Assembly: GCF_002864045.1 (NCBI RefSeq)
Contig: NZ_PJPV01000021.1
Span: 1-59,463, forward strand
Length of the DNA: 59,463 nucleotides
Direction of reading: 5' to 3'
Source of the DNA: Endozoicomonas acroporae
Lineage (GTDB): Bacteria; Pseudomonadota; Gammaproteobacteria; Pseudomonadales; Endozoicomonadaceae
Notes under the pieces: generated by a model
The model's input: only the letters and a program-made list of their open reading frames with translations
What the model was told of the DNA's origin: nothing
Database searches by the model: none
In this document: positions 1 to 7,111 of the stretch, in pieces
How positions within the stretch are numbered: the first letter of the stretch is position 1
Layout: the number at the start of each line of letters is the position of its first letter
Position numbers and translations under genes: made by a program

Positions 1-465
1 ATACTGAAAAGAGCTGGCCAGCGTGCCAAGGGCAAGTAGCCCTTTGGTTCCCTCACTCCCTTGATAGCGGGCCGTGGATGGCTGTTGAAGGGGTACGTCT
101 TTCGAGCCGGGTTCTTTTTCCTGAGCCTCTTCCCGGGTTTCTTTTGATGTCTGTGGTAATTCCGGTTTTGCATCTGGCCCGGGCAAACCGCTTCCGGACC
201 GGGCATTGGCCATATCTTTCACTATGAAAAGGATGGAACTCGCCGGCAGGATAGTTGCTGTGGCCAGTCGCACAAGATCTTCCACTGCTTTGCGGGAATT
301 GAAACTGAGGCAAGGATCTTCCGTTGGAATCAATGATTTCGCAAATGCTTTAGAAACAGCAACGCCATGGCCGAGCCAGGAACGTTCGATGCCATTCCCT
401 GAACATTGGGAAGCGCTGTCGCAAATGGGTTGCTGAGTGGGTTGCTGAATGGGTTGCTGAATCAT
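1..465 (-). CDS. Partial hypothetical protein, truncated by the window edge
   Basis: An open frame on the minus strand starts with ATG at 465 and stays open to base 1, giving the first 155 residues of a longer protein. The N-terminus holds a QQP repeat made of near-identical 12-base units (438-462). After it come a mixed segment around residues 40-85 and a charged, low-complexity region rich in E, K and P (residues 95-135). I recognise no domain in the visible part. The low-complexity start resembles the other accessory proteins of this window, so an effector-like or surface role is possible but unproven. No strong ribosome binding site precedes the ATG. The alternative frames on this stretch (53-313 minus, 206-436 plus) are less convincing because they are short and closed. 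Confidence 0.55.
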   Translation of the reverse strand, partial: MIQQPIQQPTQQPICDSASQCSGNGIERSWLGHGVAVSKAFAKSLIPTEDPCLSFNSRKAVEDLVRLATATILPASSILFIVKDMANARSGSGLPGPDAKPELPQTSKETREEAQEKEPGSKDVPLQQPSTARYQGSEGTKGLLALGTLASSFQY

Positions 466-647
466 AAATAGGGCTCTTGATGTTGTATTGCATAACAGTA
501 CATTAGAACTGTGCACAAAAAATTACCGGGCACTCTCTTCGAACATGCGGTGTCGTAAAAGTTTCTGATTCATTTTTTTTATTTATTTAAGGGTACGTGT
601 TGCAGGCGTCGTGTTATTTTTATAAATGAATGGTGGTATATATTTGA

Positions 648-935
648 AAAAACCCGGAAAAGGCGCTTCCATACCCACTCAGTAGCTACTTTGAACTGGT
701 TGACTGGTCTGGCCGAATTGTCCGAAAAGGCAAACGTGGTCGTATAACTGACGATGTACCACCTATCCTGGAGCGCCTGGGTATTGACCCAAAAGAATGG
801 CTGGAGACTATGCATGGGAATAATCGTTTTCACCGCGCAGTCGGCAAGCTGGCTTCACTGAAGGCTTATGCAGAAAGCACCGGAAAATGCTGGGTTCATG
901 GGATGTCTGTGAGCGGTGCTCTCTACCCTGCCTGA
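648..935 (+). pseudogene. Transposase C-terminal remnant (REP-associated Y1 transposase type)
   Basis: The plus strand has an open frame without a start codon that ends in TGA at 933-935. It encodes the motifs YFELVDWSGR, KRGRITDD, PILERLGIDPKEWLE and RFHRAVGKLASLKAYAE. This pattern is characteristic of the C-terminal extension of transposases annotated as REP-associated or IS200-like Y1 transposases in marine gammaproteobacteria. The N-terminal catalytic HUH domain is missing: a stop codon at 645-647 lies just upstream in the same frame. It is therefore a 5'-truncated relic. Assignment to this family rests on recognised motif style, not on a search. The minus-strand frame 579-833 is its shadow. 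Confidence 0.6.
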
Positions 936-1470
936 TCAACGTATTTTCATTTACTTTGATGTGGCCAGAATTTTCTGAATGCTCTTTCTTATATTGTCTT
1001 GACAGTGTCTTCTATCTGGCTGTTGCTGAGTGCTTTTTATAGGAAGTGAGGTTCAGGTCTTGATTCTTGAATAAAGTCAAGGAAAACGAAAAGCCAGGGC
1101 CTGGCCTTTGTATTTGAACACATTCAAGATTCAAGAACTGACACTGTTTCTTTCAATTTGCCTGGTAAGGAGAAAACCTTGCCACGGAGACACGGAGGCA
1201 CAGAGGAAAAGATTTTTTCTTTTCTCCGTGCCTCCGTGTCTCCGTGGCAAAAAGAGGACATTATTCCGAGACAAATCCTTAGTTGGGGGAGCATGTCACA
1301 AGGAATAACGATTTTCATTCACCAGTACAATAAAACGGCACAGCATTCAGCCACGAACTGGAAATAGCATAAAAATCAATGGCTATCTATTTAACAAAGG
1401 GATTATCCGGAATTTTTATTCAATTAACGAGTCCAACAAAAAAATCAGGCCAACGGAAAGCAATGTTCCC
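936..1470. other. Intergenic stretch without a gene
   Basis: No credible coding region is seen between the transposase relic and the large accessory gene at 1471. The only structure is the long hairpin at 1181-1248, listed separately. The short open frames here on both strands read through that hairpin and are artefacts of it. Confidence 0.6.
1181..1248. repeat. Long hairpin repeat, CCACGGAGACACGGAG type
   Basis: The left arm at 1181-1211 begins GCCACGGAGACACGGAGGCA. The right arm at 1219-1248 is its near-perfect reverse complement, with a loop of about 7 bases. The arms are made of purine-rich units that repeat with a period of about 8-9 bases. The inner palindrome at 54272-54360 is built on the same template, so the window holds two members of one intergenic repeat type. 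Confidence 0.85.
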
Positions 1471-3957
1471 ATGAATAATTTTCCAACTCGTTCACATGCT
1501 CCAATCCTGACACCCCAAGAGGCCCGTTCGCCTGAATCTGACAGTACCATACCATCCAATCAAGCATGCCCTGTCAGGCTGCTCTCTGAGATAACAGTCC
1601 CACAGATCCCGCAAGGTACTTCAGCTCTGCATCCATACGCCACCATATCGTCAGTTACATCAAGAAATATTTCACAATCACCCACAGACGGTAGCCGTAT
1701 ACCGATGACAGACGCCGTCAAAGATGCCCTGAAATGTCTGAAAGATGCTGGTATAGACGCACAACAGTGGCAAGGGCTCGGGTTAGTACTGGAGGTTCCC
1801 TATGACAAGATAAAAAGCATTGATACAAACCTTGCATTGAGCAACCCCGAGAGCAAGTTGGGCGAATTACTCACCTGCGCTGAAACAGCAAACCTTTTGG
1901 TACCAGCAAGGTTGGTTCAGGGAGTCAGCGAACTCTTGGATACGTCGCTGCATGAAGAATATAGAAATAGCACACGCGCCATTTGTGGAAACGCTTTCCG
2001 GCGTAAATACGTTTTCAATAGAAAACAGGAAATTGTTACCAGAGCAAAAAGCTTTTTTGACTGCGGATATCTCTCCCCTGCCGAGCCTGACTGCTATAAC
2101 AATAACAATCGGTCGTGGTACGACAGGATTTCACCCAGAGATGCTTACCTGATCGTTAATAAGCACTTGGATAAAGCAGATTGTTATTCTCTTGCCGCCA
2201 GATTAGATCTGCCTGACGCTGACCGGGAAGCATTATTGCCACTACTGGTCGGAGAATGGAATGTCTATGTCGCAGAGCTGTTATGGCGGGCAGACGAACA
2301 GCAACTGCTAACCCTGGCCAATCTGTGTGCTGTTATTTGTGAAAGTTGCGGTCACTGGGTAGTCGAGACGGAAGTTTGTCCCAAACTGGGCCTGGATTAT
2401 CATCAGCTTCCACAATACCAATCCAAAAGGAGGTTATCAGAAAATAACAGCGAGCCTGACCGGTTGTTAAGTATACGGGATTTGGTCTCCGTTTTTTGTA
2501 ATCAAATGCAAATCCTCCCGGAATATCTGGCACAGGTCTGTGGTTATTCCGAGCTAGTTAAACACCCCCTGTTGATGACGATACAGAAAAAAATCAAGTT
2601 TCTTCCTGATACTCTTAAAAGAGTGATTTTGCTGGAACTGATTTACCAGCAAAACCGCGTAAATAGCAAAGGCGGTTTATCCATTACTGACGTTGTCCGC
2701 ATCCTTAATAAACCGGAGGTGATGGAGTTCAGAGTAGCTAACCGGTTATTGAGTAACATGACCGCCGGTGGTTCTGAAGATGCAAGCCCGGTATTTACGC
2801 CATTTCAATGTTTAGAACTGGCCGACATGCTGATTCAGAATCCGGATTTTGAGGCAGAACCTCTGGCAAAAATGCTGGGTCTACCCAACCATAAAAGAAA
2901 GTTGATTGTTTCCGGGGAGCATGCAAAAGTTTTACAAAAAATGATTTATGACATTTTCTCTGCAGCCAATAAGTTGGGAAGGCTCACTCCCGAAAATCTC
3001 CTGTACGCTTTGAATCAGACTTGTTCGGCATCATTGGTGAACAGCGTGTGCAATATGAGTACCTTTCCGCAGTTACAATCCATCACCGGCACACCATTAC
3101 CGCCGTTAGTACTTGGCCAGCAAGATGAAATCCCCCGAAAACCAGGCTCCATACCCTTAACCATGGATTTCCTGGGTAATCTACTGCTGAGCCATAACGT
3201 GCATAGAATTGGTATGTGTACAGGGCTTGGATTTGATGAGTTAAAGGCATTACAAACGTGTACCGGAGACAAACCACAGCTTCTGGCTTATCGCCTGTCT
3301 AAGAAACTGACTGAAACGGAACGGGGCCTTGAAACGGGTCATCTTTATCAGGCGCTGCAATGGTTGGATGACAAGGATGCGCTGGCCTATTTCCCGCAAC
3401 AACAAACCGATGAGTTCCTGAGTTGTCTGCCTGAGCAGACCGTTAGCAACATCCAGCAGGGAATGGCTTATATTTCAGCATTCAGCCAGATCCCCGCCAC
3501 AGACGATGGAATTGCATGGATCTTGCCGATTGCCTGCAAAATCGGCTTGCCCAGGAGGCGATTTGATCACATTCCTGTCTCCTGTGATCCTGGCTGGAAC
3601 CTCATCCGTTACCTTCTGGCAGCCGGAGAATCCCCATCACCACAAAGGGTTAAAGAACTTGTTGAGTGGTCCGGGCAATTGACGTTGGCAAAAGACCTTC
3701 TGAGCGAGTCGGGAGATAACGAGTCATCAGCCTATCGTTGCCCCATTGGCGGAAATTTCATTTCATGGCCGGCAGCAATAGACAAAAAGCAAAACCAGGG
3801 TGGGCCACAGACCGTGTATTTTGAGCATGACCTGCTGTTTAAATGGGTTAATAAATATCCCACCCATCCGTTAACATCAGCAGCACTGGACGTAAAACAG
3901 ATAAGGACTCACTGTCCAGAGTTTTTTGAGCAACTTATTGCAACGCTCGACGGTTAG
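1471..3957 (+). CDS. Tandem death-fold-like repeat protein with C-terminal U-box/NleG-like domain
   Basis: 828 residues, probably cytosolic or injected into host cells; no signal peptide or membrane segment is seen. Residues 1-77 are low-complexity. From about residue 78 six helical segments follow a death-domain-like pattern: about 78-157 (with W100, QGLGLVLEVPYDKI), 222-292 (SLAARLDLPDADREAL), 334-410, 445-517 (PLAKMLGLPNHKRKLI), 562-633 and 675-745 (IACKIGLPRRRF). The last 75 residues have the spacing of a U-box/NleG E3 domain: C757-P758-I759, then a short linker, an aromatic-rich helix with W792, then H799-P800-L801-T802 and a final helix. In NleG effectors the matching motifs are CPI and HPLSREPI. 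I infer a ubiquitin ligase-like effector with death-fold docking repeats. The start at 1471 has only a weak ribosome site. The stop codon overlaps a MITE end at 3956. Death-fold calls are tentative; the U-box-like call is firmer. Confidence 0.75.
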   Translation: MNNFPTRSHAPILTPQEARSPESDSTIPSNQACPVRLLSEITVPQIPQGTSALHPYATISSVTSRNISQSPTDGSRIPMTDAVKDALKCLKDAGIDAQQWQGLGLVLEVPYDKIKSIDTNLALSNPESKLGELLTCAETANLLVPARLVQGVSELLDTSLHEEYRNSTRAICGNAFRRKYVFNRKQEIVTRAKSFFDCGYLSPAEPDCYNNNNRSWYDRISPRDAYLIVNKHLDKADCYSLAARLDLPDADREALLPLLVGEWNVYVAELLWRADEQQLLTLANLCAVICESCGHWVVETEVCPKLGLDYHQLPQYQSKRRLSENNSEPDRLLSIRDLVSVFCNQMQILPEYLAQVCGYSELVKHPLLMTIQKKIKFLPDTLKRVILLELIYQQNRVNSKGGLSITDVVRILNKPEVMEFRVANRLLSNMTAGGSEDASPVFTPFQCLELADMLIQNPDFEAEPLAKMLGLPNHKRKLIVSGEHAKVLQKMIYDIFSAANKLGRLTPENLLYALNQTCSASLVNSVCNMSTFPQLQSITGTPLPPLVLGQQDEIPRKPGSIPLTMDFLGNLLLSHNVHRIGMCTGLGFDELKALQTCTGDKPQLLAYRLSKKLTETERGLETGHLYQALQWLDDKDALAYFPQQQTDEFLSCLPEQTVSNIQQGMAYISAFSQIPATDDGIAWILPIACKIGLPRRRFDHIPVSCDPGWNLIRYLLAAGESPSPQRVKELVEWSGQLTLAKDLLSESGDNESSAYRCPIGGNFISWPAAIDKKQNQGGPQTVYFEHDLLFKWVNKYPTHPLTSAALDVKQIRTHCPEFFEQLIATLDG

Positions 3958-4129
3958 GAATTGTCCTGAAATAATTTGCACATTTCATGGTCCCAAAACT
4001 ACGTTCGTCCTGAGCCTGTCGAAGGGCGTGAACTCCGGCCTCATGTATTGTGCCAGTCATCCTTCGACAAGCTCAGGATGAACGGAGATCGAGTTCAAAA
4101 TATCGAAATTATTTCAGGACAATTCCTTA
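3956..4129. repeat. MITE-like element, family B copy 1
   Basis: A perfect 22-base terminal inverted repeat (3956-3977 and 4106-4127) starts AGGAATTGTCCTGAAATAAT. A TTA triplet flanks both ends (3954-3956, 4127-4129) and may be a target duplication. Inside is the GTTCGTCCTGAGCCTGTCGA / CCTTCGACAAGCTCAGGATG palindrome that also forms the core of family A. The left end overlaps the TAG stop of the preceding gene. Related copies lie at 38741-38871 and 45798-45902. Confidence 0.85.
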
Positions 4130-4194
4130 ATCTCAGGACAACCCTTCTCTTTGCAGAAAAGGAAAACAACCGATGAATTGCCATAAACCGGGTT

Positions 4195-4231
4195 AAAAAA
4201 AACCGGAGACCCGTTAGAGTTCCGGTTTTTA
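4195..4231. terminator. Intrinsic terminator after rplI, bidirectional in form
   Basis: A hairpin with arms AAAACCGGA and TCCGGTTTT is flanked by an A-run on the left and a T-run on the right. It lies 20 bases past the rplI stop, so it most likely ends the rpsF-rpsR-rplI operon. It could also stop transcripts coming from the left. Confidence 0.8.
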
Positions 4232-4253
4232 ATCTATCTGTTAACCGAACTGA

Positions 4254-4700
4254 TTATTCAGCTTCGATAAACACCTTGATAGTTGCAGCAACATCAGAAT
4301 GCAGCTGGATGCCAACGTCGTACTCACCAACGGCACGGATTGGGCCTTCTGGCAGACGGATTTCACTTTTGGCAACAGCAACACCGGCAGAAGTGATGGC
4401 TTCCGCCAGGTCACGAGGACCGATAGAACCGAACAGTTTGCCTTCGTCGCCTGCTTTGGCGGTCAGGGTCAGTTCGATTTCAGCCATTTCTGCAGCGCGC
4501 TTCTGAGCACTGCTCAGTTGTTCGTTAGCTGCGCTCTCAAGCTCGGCACGACGAGCTTCGAAAGTCGCCAGATTCGCTTCAGTGGCAGGCAGAGCCTTAC
4601 CAAAAGGAATCAGAAAGTTACGGCCATAACCGTTTTTAACGGTGACCTTGTCGCCCAGCTTACCAAGCTTGGCAATTTTTTCGAGCAGGATTACTTCCAT
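4254..4700 (-). CDS. rplI: 50S ribosomal protein L9
   Basis: 148 residues, the normal length for bL9. The N-terminal rRNA-binding lobe starts [19 protein letters not shown] and continues with the conserved [14 protein letters not shown] long connecting helix rich in A, E and R follows, then the C-terminal lobe with [16 protein letters not shown] ribosome site AGAGG sits 8 bases before the ATG. The gene is the last in the operon rpsF-rpsR-DUF2232-rplI, 25 bases after its neighbour, and is followed by a strong terminator. In E. coli and pseudomonads dnaB often lies nearby; here an accessory gene and a MITE follow instead. Confidence 0.98.
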   Translation of the reverse strand: MEVILLEKIAKLGKLGDKVTVKNGYGRNFLIPFGKALPATEANLATFEARRAELESAANEQLSSAQKRAAEMAEIELTLTAKAGDEGKLFGSIGPRDLAEAITSAGVAVAKSEIRLPEGPIRAVGEYDVGIQLHSDVAATIKVFIEAE

Positions 4701-4725
4701 TTCGCTAGCCTCTATCTAGTACCTG

Positions 4726-5598
4726 TCATCCCTGATGCAGTCGGTTATTCGCGCGGGCGCGAAAATCAAAAAGACTGTCCAGACATGCAGTTAAAACAAT
4801 GACCGGGTACGCCAGTTGCGTGACAAAAATCAACAGGATGTAAAACCCTGCCAGCCAGAAGCTTCCCAGTTGTCGCATCCCCACCAGGCCGTGGATCATG
4901 GCAAGCCCCGCCACCAGCAATGGCAGCGTTGCTGCAGGAACCACCACCAGCAGGTAAGGAACAAAGGTTGCTCCCACCAGGGTAAACGCCAGAAGCCCCA
5001 TGGCTACCGGGAACGGCAGGCGGATCTGGTGAAACTCTTCACGGAATCCACCCGGATTAAAAAGCTGTGCCTGCCAGGATCTGGCCAGCACCATCCCGAG
5101 GATGCAGATCACCAGGTTAAACCAGGTGATCACACCGATAACCCCGTATTCTACCAACGGCCCAATGCCCGCTACTAAGTCGTCCGTACTCTGCCCTGCC
5201 TGCTGAACGTAGTCACGCACCAGTGTCATGACCAGTTCGCTGATCAGGGCGATTTGCTGTGGAGCCAGCTGCGCCATGACCAGAGCGATGAAAGCTCCGG
5301 CTGGCAGCAGCGCCAGTAGTGTTTTTTGCCAGGAAACCGTTTGCCGTAATACCAGGGCCAAAGCCACGGTGGTTGTCAAACCGATGATCGTGGAGAACTG
5401 TCCCATGGCTGCCCAGGCAATACCCGGCAGCACCGCCCAGGTGAGTATTTTCAGCCCTTCACTGGCACCACGACGTAGTACTACCAGGGAAATGATGGCT
5501 GCGCTCACCCAGAACAGCATGGGAATACAGGCAAATACAGTGGCCAGGATCATTGCCTGTTTCGGGCCACGCATTGCCAGTTCCGCCAGTCCACGCAT
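4726..5598 (-). CDS. DUF2232 multi-pass membrane protein
   Basis: 290 residues, very hydrophobic, with about seven to eight predicted membrane segments and short loops. In pseudomonads and relatives a membrane protein of the DUF2232 (YybS-like) family sits in this exact place, between rpsR and rplI, which supports the assignment. Its function is not established; the family is thought to be an inner-membrane protein of unknown role. An AGGG element about 8 bases before the ATG at 5598 is a plausible ribosome site. The short gaps to rpsR (21 bases) and rplI (25 bases) indicate co-transcription with the ribosomal genes. Confidence 0.85.
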   Translation of the reverse strand: MRGLAELAMRGPKQAMILATVFACIPMLFWVSAAIISLVVLRRGASEGLKILTWAVLPGIAWAAMGQFSTIIGLTTTVALALVLRQTVSWQKTLLALLPAGAFIALVMAQLAPQQIALISELVMTLVRDYVQQAGQSTDDLVAGIGPLVEYGVIGVITWFNLVICILGMVLARSWQAQLFNPGGFREEFHQIRLPFPVAMGLLAFTLVGATFVPYLLVVVPAATLPLLVAGLAMIHGLVGMRQLGSFWLAGFYILLIFVTQLAYPVIVLTACLDSLFDFRARANNRLHQG

Positions 5599-5619
5599 CA
5601 GCTATACCCTATGAATAAA

Positions 5620-5844
5620 TCAGTGACGATCGGTGTATGGCAGCAGGGCCACGTAACGAGCGCGCTTGATCGCTGTTGCCAGCTGACGCTGGTAACGAGC
5701 CTTGGTACCGGTGATACGGCTAGGAACGATCTTGCCGGTTTCAGAAACGTAAGCTTTCAGGGTGTTCAGATCTTTGTAATCGATCTCTTTCACGCCTTCA
5801 GCGGTAAAACGGCAGAACTTTCTGCGACGGAAAAAACGTGCCAT
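5620..5844 (-). CDS. rpsR: 30S ribosomal protein S18
   Basis: 74 residues, the usual size of bS18. The N-terminus [13 protein letters not shown] and the motifs [20 protein letters not shown] and [20 protein letters not shown] are hallmark bS18 sequence. S18 binds S6 in the platform of the 30S subunit, matching its position directly after rpsF. A perfect AAGGAGG lies 7 bases before the ATG, so translation should be strong. The cysteine in KFCRF fits the zinc-associated residue retained in many bS18 proteins. Confidence 0.98.
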   Translation of the reverse strand: MARFFRRRKFCRFTAEGVKEIDYKDLNTLKAYVSETGKIVPSRITGTKARYQRQLATAIKRARYVALLPYTDRH

Positions 5845-5932
5845 GGCAACGCCTCCTTGGATTTATGCTGGTATGGTAAAGAGCAGGTTAAAGCAGGAAC
5901 CTTAGCAGTCGTGAACGACTGAGCGCCAGGTC

Positions 5933-6349
5933 TTACTCTTCAGACTCTTCTACTTCGTCTTCAACGGCTTCTTCAGAGGCACGTTCTTCACGGCGGTCTT
6001 CACGGCGATCGTCACGACGATCACGCTTCTCTTCAGACTGCAGCATGATAGAAGCTTCAGTGATGGCTTCATCACGACGAATGACCATGTTACGGATAAC
6101 CGCGTCGTTGTAGCGGAAGTTTTCCGTCAGCTCATCCAGAGTTTCGTTACCACACTCAATGTTCATCAGAACGTAGTGAGCCTTGTGGATCTTGTTGATT
6201 GGGTAAGCCAGCTGACGACGGCCCCAGTCTTCAAGACGGTGTACCTTGCCACCATTTTCGGTGATCGCGCGAGTGTAGCGCTCAACCATGGCAGGTACTT
6301 GCTCGCTCTGGTCAGGGTGGACCAGGAAAACGATTTCGTAATGACGCAT
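5933..6349 (-). CDS. rpsF: 30S ribosomal protein S6
   Basis: 138 residues. The start is set at ATG 6349 ([18 protein letters not shown]), because AGGAG stands 8 bases upstream and bS6 proteins begin here; the longer frame to 6433 adds 28 non-conserved residues. The family motifs [19 protein letters not shown] and [10 protein letters not shown] are present. The C-terminus carries a charged extension with [12 protein letters not shown] and an acidic [13 protein letters not shown] tail, the kind of tail that RimK glutamylates in E. coli. First gene of the operon; a sigma70-type promoter lies at 6571-6599 and a possible S6:S18 autoregulatory leader lies between. Confidence 0.97.
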   Translation of the reverse strand: MRHYEIVFLVHPDQSEQVPAMVERYTRAITENGGKVHRLEDWGRRQLAYPINKIHKAHYVLMNIECGNETLDELTENFRYNDAVIRNMVIRRDEAITEASIMLQSEEKRDRRDDRREDRREERASEEAVEDEVEESEE

Positions 6350-6431
6350 TATTTGCTCCTTACGGGTTAAATAGCCTCCTGCAATTTTTACCTCCGACAG
6401 CCGTCGAAAAGATTCTATAAAGCAGTAAGGC

Positions 6432-6475
6432 AAGGAGAGTGTGAGCGCAGGCGCTCACCGGTTATTACATTCACG
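6432..6475 (-). promoter_or_regulatory. Candidate S6:S18 mRNA leader hairpin
   Basis: Read on the minus strand, the rpsF leader contains AATAACCGGTGAGCG followed by the matching arm CGCTCAC, a 7-bp GC-rich stem (6441-6447 with 6452-6458) with a 4-base loop. A CCG trinucleotide stands directly against the stem. The known S6:S18 operator, found in rpsF leaders of many bacteria, is a hairpin with a conserved CCG next to the helix. The match in position and motif is suggestive; base pairing of an outer stem was not verified. Confidence 0.4.
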
Positions 6476-6570
6476 ATGGAGAACCCTCTTGATCGACTCT
6501 TGACCAGAAAAGCCCCACTGAGAATGAAATATACGCCGGACAGATTGGCCGGAGCATACAAAGAGCGGGA

Positions 6571-6599
6571 ATTCTAGAGATTTGTTGCGTTGGTTGCAA
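6571..6599 (-). promoter_or_regulatory. Sigma70-type promoter for the rpsF operon
   Basis: On the minus strand TTGCAA (6599-6594) and TAGAAT (6576-6571) are separated by exactly 17 bases. These are near-consensus -35 and -10 boxes. They lie about 220 bases upstream of the rpsF start, leaving room for a structured leader. Confidence 0.6.
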
Positions 6600-6760
6600 G
6601 AGAGCCGGACTGGTAATATCCGGTATCGACGTGGTGATTTACCACTTCAGGTCTGTCATTAAACCATCAATCTGCCAGGTATTCGGGCAGATATGGTGTA
6701 AATAAACAGGAAGTCCTCGGTAATCAGCAAAAGCTGGTAACATACCCATCCCATTTGGCT

Positions 6761-6923
6761 AAGTAGCTAACCATATGAAATCATATATTTCTGACTCCTT
6801 GTTCAGGCACTCTGCTTCGTTACAACTCCGGTCACATAGCTACGGCTATGCTCCCTCCGTTGTGCCTCGCATAGCACCTGCCCAAGTAGCCAGAAATATA
6901 TGATTCCATATGGCCAGCTACTT
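6761..6923. repeat. MITE-like palindrome, family D
   Basis: Outer arms of 33 bases (6761-6793, starting AAGTAGCTAACCATATGAAA, and 6891-6923) are inverted copies with 3 mismatches. The interior is also imperfectly palindromic (around 6815-6870, ACAACTCCGG... against ...CTCCCTCCGTTGTG). The whole 163 bases could fold into one long stem. No coding capacity. The rest of the gap from 6600 to 7111 shows nothing else I can assign. Confidence 0.7.
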
Positions 6924-7111
6924 AACACTGATTTAACGCATTAAAAGGGCAATATGAAACAATAAGTTATGCAAAGGATGGCTGCTCAAATGACTGTGCG
7001 ACAAAGCCATTCAACGATGAGCGTCATGTTCTAAAGGTCGATATAGATTCCAGAGACCGCTCCAATTTACCGTTTTTATTGCCGGGAATGCGTACCCACT
7101 ATCATTGAATT

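Noticed and set aside
579..833. 84-residue minus-strand frame
   Set aside because: It is the shadow of the transposase remnant at 648-935, whose motifs are read on the plus strand.
1108..1367. Three short frames around the hairpin at 1181-1248
   Set aside because: All read through the palindromic repeat and encode its arms in both directions.
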